64,000 nucleotides of DNA from Amblyomma americanum (Eukaryota; Arthropoda; Arachnida; Ixodida; Ixodidae). Shown here one piece after another: positions 33,556-41,924 of the stretch. A model generated the notes under the pieces. It saw only the letters and a program-made list of their open reading frames with translations. It did no database searches and had not been told where the DNA came from. The position numbers and the translations under genes were made by a program. The stretch covers positions 165,907,255-165,971,254 of the forward strand of contig NC_135498.1 in assembly GCF_052857255.1 (NCBI RefSeq). The letters are read 5' to 3'. The first letter of the stretch is position 1. Every line of letters starts with the position of its first letter.

Positions 33556-34407
33556 TTATTCGGCGGAACGGTGCCCCCGGAGTTCCGCCAAATCGTTTCC
33601 CGACGTTGGAGGGCCGGCACAGTCCCTCGCGTAGTGTCCCCGCAGGCCGCAGCGGAAGCAGGTCATGCGGACGTCGTTACGCAGGCGTCGGATAGAGGCC
33701 GCAGTTGGGGCTGCGGACCGAGGAGCCTGCACCCGGACGCTGCGCTCGGCAGACGGTGGCGACCCCCGCGTGGCCAGCAAAGTCAATTCCGCCTCGATGG
33801 CGAGCGCCATGGCGGCGCGGACGGAATCAGGACGGCCAGAGCGGACCAAGCGCTGCACCTCGGGGAGTCGGATGGCGTCGACAAACGCCTCGGTGCCGAC
33901 CAGGGCCACGGCGTTCTGAGGCGCTCCCGGCAGCGACTGCAGAGCCAGGCGCTCAATGGCGGCGGCGAGGTCCTGGTACGTCTCCCCGGGCTCTTGACGG
34001 CGGGCTCGCAGGCGGTGGTACTGCACACGGGGTTGACCTGAGGCACCATAGTGGTCGGCGAGGAGGCCCGCCAGAACAGTGTAAGAGCCCAGCTGGTCGG
34101 GCGGCACGTTCTGCAGCAGCTCGGTGGCGCGGCCCCTCAGTTTTGCAACGAGCATCCATGCCTTCATTTGCTCGTCCCAGCCTCTCGCCGCCGCAATACC
34201 GTCCAGCTGGATGCGGTAAGCATCCCACGAGATGGTGCCGTCAAATGTAGGCAATTCCACAACGTCCAACGAACACTGCGGCGAGGACGCACCCGCGCCG
34301 AGCACGCCATTGGCGGCCACGACCGCAGGCTCAGCGACGGCAGAGCCGTAAACAGCGGCGGCGGGGACGCCCAAAGGCACCTGACCTGTGCTCGGCTCGG
34401 CTGGCAT
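33556..34407 (-). CDS. gag: Gypsy element 1 gag, capsid and nucleocapsid part
   Basis: A 283-codon frame with its own ATG. The middle matches a retrotransposon gag capsid region (VVELPTFDGTISWDAYRIQL and QEPGETYQDLAAAIERLAL), and residues near 251-264 form one CCHC knuckle, CFRCGLRGHYARDC. It ends at a TAA (33,558-33,556), and the pol frame lies one base back (-1) and overlaps it. The N-terminal part of gag lies in two other frames upstream, so the ATG at 34,407 is probably not the original start. Confidence 0.85.
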   Translation of the reverse strand: MPAEPSTGQVPLGVPAAAVYGSAVAEPAVVAANGVLGAGASSPQCSLDVVELPTFDGTISWDAYRIQLDGIAAARGWDEQMKAWMLVAKLRGRATELLQNVPPDQLGSYTVLAGLLADHYGASGQPRVQYHRLRARRQEPGETYQDLAAAIERLALQSLPGAPQNAVALVGTEAFVDAIRLPEVQRLVRSGRPDSVRAAMALAIEAELTLLATRGSPPSAERSVRVQAPRSAAPTAASIRRLRNDVRMTCFRCGLRGHYARDCAGPPTSGNDLAELRGHRSAE

Positions 34408-34667
34408 GCACCAGGCGACGGAGTTCGCGCCGGAGAGCTTCCATCTCCCCAGCCTGGGCAGTCAGACGGGCCTCCCATGCGTCCATCCGTTGGGTGACTA
34501 TCCAGGAGGCGCTCAACACCGGCGTCCGGCTGCTGCGAAGAGCCGAGCCTCTCCGATCGCCTAGGTCTAGCGGCGCCGGCCGCCGCGTCGTCGGCGCTAT
34601 CGGCTGGTGGTGGACTCCTGTCGTCTGGCACGTCGGGTTCTTGATTCTGGGAGCGGGTGAGCGGCAT
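34408..34667 (-). pseudogene. Gypsy element 1 gag N-terminus, frameshifted
   Basis: An ATG at 34,667 starts MPLTRSQNQEPDVPDD and continues to VERLLDS. The sensible continuation is in the next frame (VTQRMDAWEARLTAQAG, then EMEALRRELRRLV, a coiled-coil-like stretch), and then the third frame enters MPAEPSTG. Two single-base-type frame changes, near 34,480-34,500 and 34,405-34,430, would account for this. The ATG starts one base after the primer binding site. Confidence 0.6.
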
Positions 34668-34668
34668 G

Positions 34669-34686
34669 ATCCCACCGCTGCCACCA
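34669..34686 (-). other. Primer binding site, tRNA-Leu type (Gypsy element 1)
   Basis: In element orientation, three bases after the 5' LTR, the sequence is TGGTGGCAGCGGTGGGAT. This is the exact reverse complement of ATCCCACCGCTGCCA plus CCA, which from memory is the 3' end of animal tRNA-Leu with AAG/UAG anticodons. It would prime minus-strand DNA synthesis. Confidence 0.75.
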
Positions 34687-34689
34687 AAA

Positions 34690-34873
34690 TGTTACGGTGT
34701 GGGATGCCACGGGGTGGCCACGGGCCCGCCCAGAGAAATATAGCAGCAGTACGGAGGAGAGCCGGCGAAGCACGTCCGGCGGCGGCCAAGCTTTCTCGTT
34801 CTATCTCCCTCGTGCTAGAGCCGCGCGCTCGCCGCTCGCGCTCGCTCTCCGCCTCTTCTTTTATTCCGTATCA
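34690..34873 (-). repeat. LTR of Gypsy element 1 (5' LTR in element orientation)
   Basis: 184 bp, same ends as its partner. In element orientation it carries an AATAAA close to its start and a TATATTT further in. It is followed on the plus strand by the ATAT duplication and resumed LINE sequence. Confidence 0.95.
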
Positions 34874-36597
34874 ATATGAACATACTCAAAGCCCTTTCAC
34901 ATAAACACTGGGACATAAAGACAGGGCAAGCCTTCTAAAAATTTACTGCTCTGTGGTACGATCTTGCTTTGGCATTGGCGGTATAATATAGGGTTCAGCA
35001 AGGCCGTCGTACTTGAAACGACTCGACCTAGTGCACAATTTAGGTTTACGCCTTTCTGCTGGTGCTTACAGGACGTCATCTATAAACAGTCATTATGCTA
35101 AAACCAACGAGCCGTCACTTACTTACAGAAGAGCTATGCTCGTACATTCTGAAAATCCGTTCATTGTAGAAAAATATTTGTTACCCAATCGCTACAGAGT
35201 GCCCATCTAGAGTATTCTTCAACAATAAAGCGCAAGCTACCCATCCACTGCTCTTGCGATTTGAAGACATGTGCCAGAAGCTCGCAGTACTAGACATATT
35301 GCCAAGCATTGCTCGAAGGCGAGGTCCATTTCCGCAATGGCACAAGTTTCGGATATCTGTGATCTCACTTTTACACAATTCCGTAAAAAACAAATCCAGC
35401 AAGAACATATAATACAAGAATTCCTCACACTTGAAGAAAAGTACAGTAATTGCGCAGCTTTTTATAGAAACGGTTAAAAAGAGACGCTTAAGTAGGAAGC
35501 ACAGTTGTAACAGGGAAATTGGAATAAAATAGTAAGACTTCTACATTGCGCTTCCATCGTCACTGCGGAAGGTTACACTATCTTTATAGCTATGGAAAAG
35601 TAGTAAATGAGAACCTCGATAACAGCATTATTTACAGACTCGCTAAGTGTTCTCACAGCCCTTCATTCTAGAAATGTAATAACTCCGCCGCTCGGCAACC
35701 TCATACACCACATCACAACAGCCATAGCTGAAGGAAAAATTATGACTCGACTGGGTACCAAGAAATGTCCGCATAAAAGGCAATGAAAGAGCAGATTTGT
35801 GCGCTGCTCAAGCTTGTGGTAAACAGATAAAAAATGTAAATGTGCCCTATAAAGGTTGCATGAAATTACTACAATGTAAGGCAAAGAAAATGAGGTAGTC
35901 CACTTGGAACAGCGAAGTAAATAACAAGCTAAACATAATAAAGCCAGTTCTATGTGACCGGAATTGATGTGTGCACCACAAAAGTCTCAAGGAAGTCATT
36001 ATCTGCAGTCTCCGTATAGGCCACACATATTACACACAACTTTCTGCTAACAAAAGAAGACAAACCAGTTTGAGCATGTGGACATGAACTTTCAGTCACA
36101 TGTTAATTTCATGTTCGAAACTGCAAGACCTACGGAAAAATTGCTTCTCTCCGTGTTATAACCAATGTATACCTTTTCATCCATCGCTGCCTTCATGTGA
36201 AAATGCTATTGTGGGCATGTCTTGCATTTTTATATCTTTAACGAAGCTTTTATTCTTAAAATATGTAAAACATGACCCAGTACTTTGCCTGATGCACCTC
36301 AGACACTTTATTATTTCTGAGAAAAGGGCTGAGGTTTTTTTATTTTGATTGGTTGGGGGCCTCCAGTCCTTGCTCAGGCAAGGATGGCTGATGAGGGTAA
36401 CCACCCACCTCAAAACCTTGAATATTGGCAATTTGTTAATCTTGTTTTTTCTCTATATACTGGGCAGATTTAAGGGTATAATCTTCTAGGCTATCTACAC
36501 CGCCATATTTTTATACCTCTGCAAAATATACAGAAATCAATTTCTTATACCTTGAGCTTGGCGCATGATAGCTTTAGTTGCTTAGGCGCCACTAAAC
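34874..36597 (+). pseudogene. I-clade-like LINE copy 2, right part (thumb, RNase H, C-terminus), decayed
   Basis: Resumes with MNILKALSHKHW, matching copy 1 NVLKALSRKRW, so the join across the LTR element is clean. SRPSYLKRLDLVHNLGLRLS and AYRTSSINSHYAKTNEPS follow, then a broken RNase H (TDSLSVLTALHSRN near 35,640) and a decayed C-terminal finger. The end at about 36,545-36,597 (TTGGCGCATGATAGC, TTAGGCGCCACTAAA) matches the 3' end of copy 1. A stretch around 36,340-36,540 has no counterpart in copy 1. Confidence 0.75.
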
Positions 36598-36611
36598 TCA
36601 ACACAACAACT

Positions 36612-36762
36612 GGGATTCTTTATGTGCGCTGACATTCCGCAGTACAAGGGCCTCTAGCATTTCGGCTGCATCGAAATCTAACCGCGGTGACCGGTATCGA
36701 AGCCGGATTTTTCGGTTCAGAAGCCAAGCGCCTTTATCACTGCGCCACCATGGCGGCCAGAT
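36612..36762 (-). repeat. tRNA-derived SINE, head portion
   Basis: On the minus strand: GGTGGCGCAGTGATAAAGG (A-box-like), GGCTTCGATACC (B-box-like), then GATTTCGATGCAGCCGAAAT and TGCTAGAGGCCC, matching the SINE at 3,756. The 3' third is missing. It lies directly after the 3' end of LINE copy 2. Confidence 0.7.
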
Positions 36763-36764
36763 TG

Positions 36765-37315
36765 TTTGGGATTGTTGTTCAAAGAGACTTGAAGGTTATT
36801 ACGATATCGTTAGTGGTACTATGAAATGTGTCATAAAACAGTACAGCAATATGCCATTTAACTCCGGTAGAATGTGCTAAATGCAGGTACGAACGCTTGC
36901 AAAAACGTGATTACGAAAGGAATTGTTCACTGCACTTGCAGGTGCTAGCTGTTGTCGCTCGATAACCATGCCGAATATTCCACCACAGCTTGATTAGTTG
37001 CGCAGTCTTGGGTGAGAATGGGCTCCGAAGAAAAATGCCACCTTGGAGAGATATCCCGGCCTGCCATGAAGGCTGCGCAGCGTGAATACAACTTTCAGCT
37101 CCTCATCTCTGAGGTGTATGTTAAGGTGTGTCTCAGGTAAATATGATGTTCTGATAGCCTTTTGCGAAGCCGTACCTTACAATTTCGCATAGCTATATTG
37201 ACTGCTTCACTCTGTACATGAGGAACAGGGTAGCTGGACGAGGTTTGTTCAGAGATGTCTGTCTCATCTACTGACTGCGTGATACGAGCAGTCAACTATA
37301 GACTCACCCTGGCAT
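36765..37315. other. Non-coding stretch, nothing recognised
   Basis: No coding or repeat signal identified. Confidence 0.4.
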
Positions 37316-37319
37316 TGTG

Positions 37320-38395
37320 CAGGATTTGGAGGTCGTCAGGAAGGTGTGGTGTAGTGACCACAGAGTGGTAAGTCTCGAATTAGCCTACATTTGAAGAGCA
37401 AAGGGAAGAAACCAGTGAAGAGGAAGCCCATAAACGGGTTAGCGTTAAGAGTGAAAGTAGCGGAATTCAGGATTTTCCTACAGGACTGATATTGGGCTTT
37501 AACTAAGCAAGACGGTCTTAATGTTCATACAGTGGACGATGATCTCACTGCTATTATTACAGAGTGCACCCTAGAAGTATGTGGTAGGAGATTTCGACAG
37601 GATACATGCAAGATATCCCAGGAGACGAATGATCTGATTAAGAAACGCCAAAGCATGAGGGCGTCTCGTCTTGGCGACAAATTAGAAGCAGCAGTGCTAT
37701 CGAATATAATAAGCAAATGCAAAGTAGTCGATATACAGAAGTTTAACATGGAGAGAATTTAGCATGATTTATAGAACGGAGGTATACTAAATGCGTCGAA
37801 GAGGAAACTAGGCGTGGGTAAAAAGCAGATGTATGTGTTAAGAGACAAGGAGGGCAATGTCATTCGCAATATGAAGATAGTTAAGGTAGCCAAAGAATTC
37901 TATACAAATATATACAGTGCACAATGTAATCAGAGCGTCAATGATACAGAGGGTAGCACACAGCATGCCGTGATCCCGCCCGTAACGAAGGAGGAAATAA
38001 AGAAAGCCTTAGAGGCAATGAAAAGGGTACAAGCAGCTGGTGAGGATCAGGTAACAGATCTGTTGAAAGACGGAGGGGAAATTCTGCTAGAAAAACCAGC
38101 CGCCCTGTATACGCAATGCCTTATGACCTCGACCGCACAAGAAGCTTGGAGTAACAGAAAATATAATCTTAGTTCAGAAGAAAGAAGACGCCAAGGACTT
38201 GAAAAATTACAGACAGATCAGCTTACTGGCCGTTGCCTCTAAGGTATTTACTAAGGTTATCGCTAATAGTCAGGGCAGCCTTACACTTTAATCAACCAAA
38301 TTATCAGGCAGGCTTTCGTAAAGAATTTTCCACAATACTTCATATTCAAACTATCAATCAGATGATAGTGAAATGCGCAGAATATAACTAACCCT
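37320..38395 (+). pseudogene. RTE-like LINE fragment (end of endonuclease, start of RT)
   Basis: The translation starts with VVRKVWCSDHRVVSLEL, the SDHR endonuclease end, passes a linker, then at 37,814-38,120 reads LRDKEGNVIRNMKIVKVA, VTKEEIKKALEAMKRVQAAG and TDLLKDGG, the wording of RTE-type LINE RT N-termini, and finally QAGFRKEFSTILHIQTINQM to about 38,390. Motif A and the YxDD box are missing because the sequence stops where Penelope-like sequence begins. The AxGPDG-type motif is degraded to AAGEDQ. Confidence 0.75.
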
Positions 38396-38687
38396 TGTAG
38401 TTCAAAAGCGTGGCTTTTTGGGCTTGTTGGAGCATGATCAAGCAAGAGACTATAGCGCAGAGTAGACAGGACACAGAAGAAAGGAACGACACGAGCGCTA
38501 AATTCCAACAAATTTCATTTCACACATGCAACGTATATATGCCTCAGACATATCATCAATTGTGCTAACAGTACCGTTGCCTCAGAAACAAGAGTTATTT
38601 ATCACATAAAAGGATAGAGGGAGTGCTTACACATGTCTCGCCCGAAGCATTTATCCTTTAATAGTGTGGTCATGTCGGTACTTTTTG

Positions 38688-38894
38688 CTACCACAGCAGT
38701 TTTTTTTCAAAAATTGGTTTACATGTTTTAGATTCGCGTGAACGAATGTGGTCAACAAGTGATTTCTCTTTCCCGTTCTTGACGTCGCGTGCGTGTTCCA
38801 TCAATCGCTGATTAAGGCACCTCCCCGTCTGGCCGATGTAATGGCCCCCGCACGATAACGGTATTTTGTGTACGACACCTACAAAGCATAACAC
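38688..38894 (-). pseudogene. PLE GIY-YIG endonuclease domain
   Basis: The translation reads CGGHYIGQTGRCLNQRLMEH, the GIY-YIG active-site region (YIG and the conserved Arg), then HIRSRESKTCKPIF, the His/Cys finger that follows it in Penelope proteins. The endonuclease helps choose and cut the target site. This segment is intact, but the preceding RT is in other frames. Confidence 0.8.
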
Positions 38895-39144
38895 ATACGG
38901 CTTCTGATGACGAGTCGTGCATCCACGTGTTCTGTTGTTTTTTTTTCAATCTTGCATAATGAGGCAAGTCTCTTTAGTGCCGAAAATACGACAGTTGCGT
39001 TTGCGCGCTGTTCAATTCTTTTCAGATTGTGAGAAATCTGATGCAAATATGGCAATACAATAAAGCGCTTCCTTTCACCGAGCATCGGGGCGGGTTGGCT
39101 TCGATCTTCATTCAGTTTTCTTATAAGCTTCTCGGCAATACACA

Positions 39145-40610
39145 CCTGGACATCATCGGCTTAACCAGCATCAGTCAGTGTTTTGATCTGCTCCTTAAAA
39201 CTTTCATACATCCTGCGCGTACATGATTTTCTCAGGGAGTTCTGAAAACACATGTTGACGATTTTTTTTTGCTAGTTTGGAGTGTGCTGAATGATAGGGT
39301 AACATAAGCTTGTAACTACGAGGCTGGTAGACCGAGAAAATATGACTAGGTTGAAAGATAAAGTTGAGGTCTAAAAACCTGATAGAGTCATTTACAGGAA
39401 ATTATGTGGTTAAAACAAGTTGTTCAAAACAATCCTTATTGAGGGATAAAATGCCTACGGCCTTTGATTTTAGTGACCCAGAGTCACTGTTAACAAGGAT
39501 TAGGAAATTTTCAACAAATCTAAAGACTTTCACAACGTCCTTACCATTAAGGCGACTAATAGCAGCCTTGTCAAGTTCGGATAGAAACAAGTTACTTAAA
39601 ACCGGGGCCAAGCATCATCCGATACATATTCTATCGTTTTGAAGGTATGGTTTTTCTTTCCAGTTCATAAAGGTTGATTTCAAGTAAAATGGTAAAAGCT
39701 CCAGGAAGTCGGCCACTGACATACTCGCCGTGTTTTGGAATGCAACAAATGGAAATTTTCAGTATAATCCTCAACACAGCAAAGCACCTTGTCATTTGGC
39801 AACGAATAATATAGATCCTTAATATCCACTGAAAACACTTTAATACTTCCACCAGTCCAGTTCCGTGCTAACTCTGATTTCACCAGAATTCTTAACAGCA
39901 AAAGGATCGTCATTCCGTAAAAGGTTCAACTTTTCTTGCAAATACATGGAGACAGTTTTCTGCCATGTGCCATTTTCAGAAATGATAACCCTTAATGGTT
40001 GTTCCGACTTATGCGTTTTCACGCTGAAACACAAGTCTAGAAAATCTTTCTTTGTCTAACCTATTAATTTGGCAAGCTTGGTAAGGTTGAACCGATTACA
40101 TAGCTTCTTTGCTGCGGCCTTTACTTTCGATATCGCTATATCGTCACGTGAGTCAAACACGAAAGACACGGCTTTGTTTGCCTTCGAAGAGTAAAGTTCT
40201 AAAGTTGAAATAGCAAATGCACCTTCTTTGTCTGCTGGAAGTACGGACAGTCCATTTTCCCGTATGTAGGTTTCGACGCGCTTGAGAGGTATATTGTAAC
40301 TACCTGCCCTGGAGTGGTGCACGACGTCGACACCTTCGGATATACATCGGTGGTGTTTCAGTTGCATTGCATGCAACGAAACTTGTCGTACCATCGAAAG
40401 TAGTTGTGGTGCTGACGGCTTCGGCTCTACGGCGAATATAGGCCCCAAAGATAGCCTTTTGGACACCTACTCCGGTAGGTCAAAATCCTCCAACTTGCGG
40501 ACGGCGCTACGGGTAGCCTTCGGCTTCCTAGATACTTCAGTCAGCAGTTTTGACAAATGCTGCGTCCATATGAATTCGGTTGTTTGGGCTGTCAGTCGTT
40601 GGTACTCTTG
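39145..40610 (-). pseudogene. PLE reverse transcriptase, broken and catalytically damaged
   Basis: In order on the minus strand: ENGLSVLPADKEGAFAI (N-terminal RT block), CFSVKTHKSEQPLRVIISEN, FSVDIKDLYYSLP (motif A with the first catalytic Asp), LAPVLSNLFLSELDK-type motif B and RFVENFLILV where a YVDDFLIL motif C is expected. Both Asp residues of motif C are replaced (Glu, Asn). Frames change at about 40,055, 39,840, 39,680 and 39,610; a TAG splits the N-terminal region near 40,470. Confidence 0.8.
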
Positions 40611-40689
40611 AAGAGTTTGATTGGTGCAGACACGCGGCCACGGAGCATAGGCCGCCTGCCTACATTGGGTAAATTTGCACTACCGATGA

Positions 40690-41065
40690 AAAAGTTGAAG
40701 ACGCGCATAACTGGCTCCCTAGGTCAGTAGACGCGCCTTCAGGTACGTTTCGGTGGTGTTCACCTGCAAACAACTGCGCTTTCGCACAATATTACTTGGT
40801 TAGCAAGGCTAAACCGCCGGCCAATTATTTTGTAAAAAAAAGCAATTTTGGTAAACTCGTTAATGCTCTAGTACACCAAACTAAGGTACAGCATTGAGTA
40901 AGTGGTAACAGAAGATCATTATGCGAGAGAAGCTTCATTTTTCGAAGTAGTAAGTGTCTCGTGCGATTCTGGAGTAGGCGGCTTGTGATGCTTTAGACTG
41001 AAGATAAGCAGTCTTGTCGTTCCAAGTCACGTGGCTCGAAAAAAACTACTCCGAGGACATTAGCA
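40690..41065. other. Non-coding stretch, nothing recognised
   Basis: AT-rich; no coding or repeat signal identified. Confidence 0.4.
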
Positions 41066-41069
41066 GAGA

Positions 41070-41900
41070 CCACAAGTTCAGTTTGTTGTGTATCTAATCC
41101 TATGTAATTATTTTCTGATAATTTCTTCTCATTCGGTGACTAACACCTGCTTTTGTTTTGCTTGTGTTAATTTTCAAGTAGCTTGCTTTCACCCAAACAT
41201 CTAAGTCAATAAGCGCACTATTTTGTTTGTTCCTCATATTTTGTTTCAGCGGTCGCGGAAAAGGAAATATGCTATCATCAACATAAGAAATGAAAATTAC
41301 ACCCTGTGTATAAATGCGAAATTAAAGCAGTCCGAGTATACTTCCCTGTGGCACGCCATTGCGAATTATTTGTAATGATGAGTGACGTTATTTATTTTTA
41401 AATATTGCTCTTTGTCAGTAAGGTACGATTTAAGTAGCGCGTCCGGTGTTCCACGAACGCCGTATCTATGTAACTTTGAATGAAGAACATTTTGACTTAC
41501 CAGGTCAAATGCCTTTGAATATTCGATCAGATCCTCAGCACTATATGCTTCTTATTAAATGCTTCTATGATGATTTCTCTTTGGACTAGAGGAGCTGTTT
41601 CTATGGATCGTATTTTAATGAAACCATGTTGATAATCTAAGAGAACGTTCTGTCGACAAAGAAATGATGTAATTATCATATGGAATATTTTTTCTGTACG
41701 TTCTAAAAAATTTGGTTGCAGCTAAACTGGGTGCTAGTTGGAGAACACATTTCAGTCTCCAGATTTATATATTGGAGCCACTCGTGCACTCTGCATAACA
41801 CTAGGAAGCATGCCTGTACACAAACTGAAATTATCAATAAAAGTGATGACGGGAAAAATGATATCAACTACATGCTTTTCGGGAAGTACCTGTAAAGGAC
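41070..41900 (-). pseudogene. CR1/L2-like LINE RT fragment, heavily decayed
   Basis: Minus-strand pieces in different frames: SVMQSARVAPIYKSGD (fingers), LDYQHGFIKIRSIETAPL, YSKAFDLVSQNVLHSKLHRY (motif A region), RNGVPQGSILGLL (motif B), ISYVDDSIF (motif C) and DVWVKASYLKINTSKTKAG. All main RT blocks are traceable, but the frame changes every 50-100 codons. Its 5' side lies about 25 bp from the 5' side of a plus-strand LINE, giving a head-to-head arrangement. Confidence 0.75.
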
Positions 41901-41924
41901 GGCGCCATTGATTCCATAACATGT

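Larger units (their letters stand above)
29507..34873 (-). mobile_element. Ty3/Gypsy LTR retrotransposon, complete (element 1)
   Basis: Bounded by two near-identical LTRs (29,507-29,691 and 34,690-34,873) that begin TG and end CA and are flanked on both sides by ATAT (29,503-29,506 and 34,874-34,877). On the minus strand the order is LTR, PBS, gag, pol (PR-RT-RNase H-INT), PPT, LTR. The integrase lies after RNase H, which is the Ty3/Gypsy order. No env-like frame follows pol. It interrupts a LINE whose coding sequence resumes cleanly on the far side. Confidence 0.95.
38405..40680 (-). mobile_element. Penelope-like element with GIY-YIG endonuclease, decayed
   Basis: On the minus strand: N-terminal domain (LEDFDLPE, then SKRLSLGPIFAVEPKPSAPQ), RT blocks, linker (VLPYLHQISHNLKRIEQRA) and a C-terminal GIY-YIG domain. 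This order (RT then GIY-YIG) is specific to Penelope-like elements. The left boundary, around 38,405, directly abuts an RTE-like LINE that breaks off in mid-RT; the right boundary is not visible and is set where the translation stops making sense. Numerous stops and frameshifts. Confidence 0.85.

Noticed and set aside
33541..34250. Plus-strand Arg-rich frames (166 and 181 codons) opposite gag
   Set aside because: Antisense shadows of gag; composition mirrors the sense strand.
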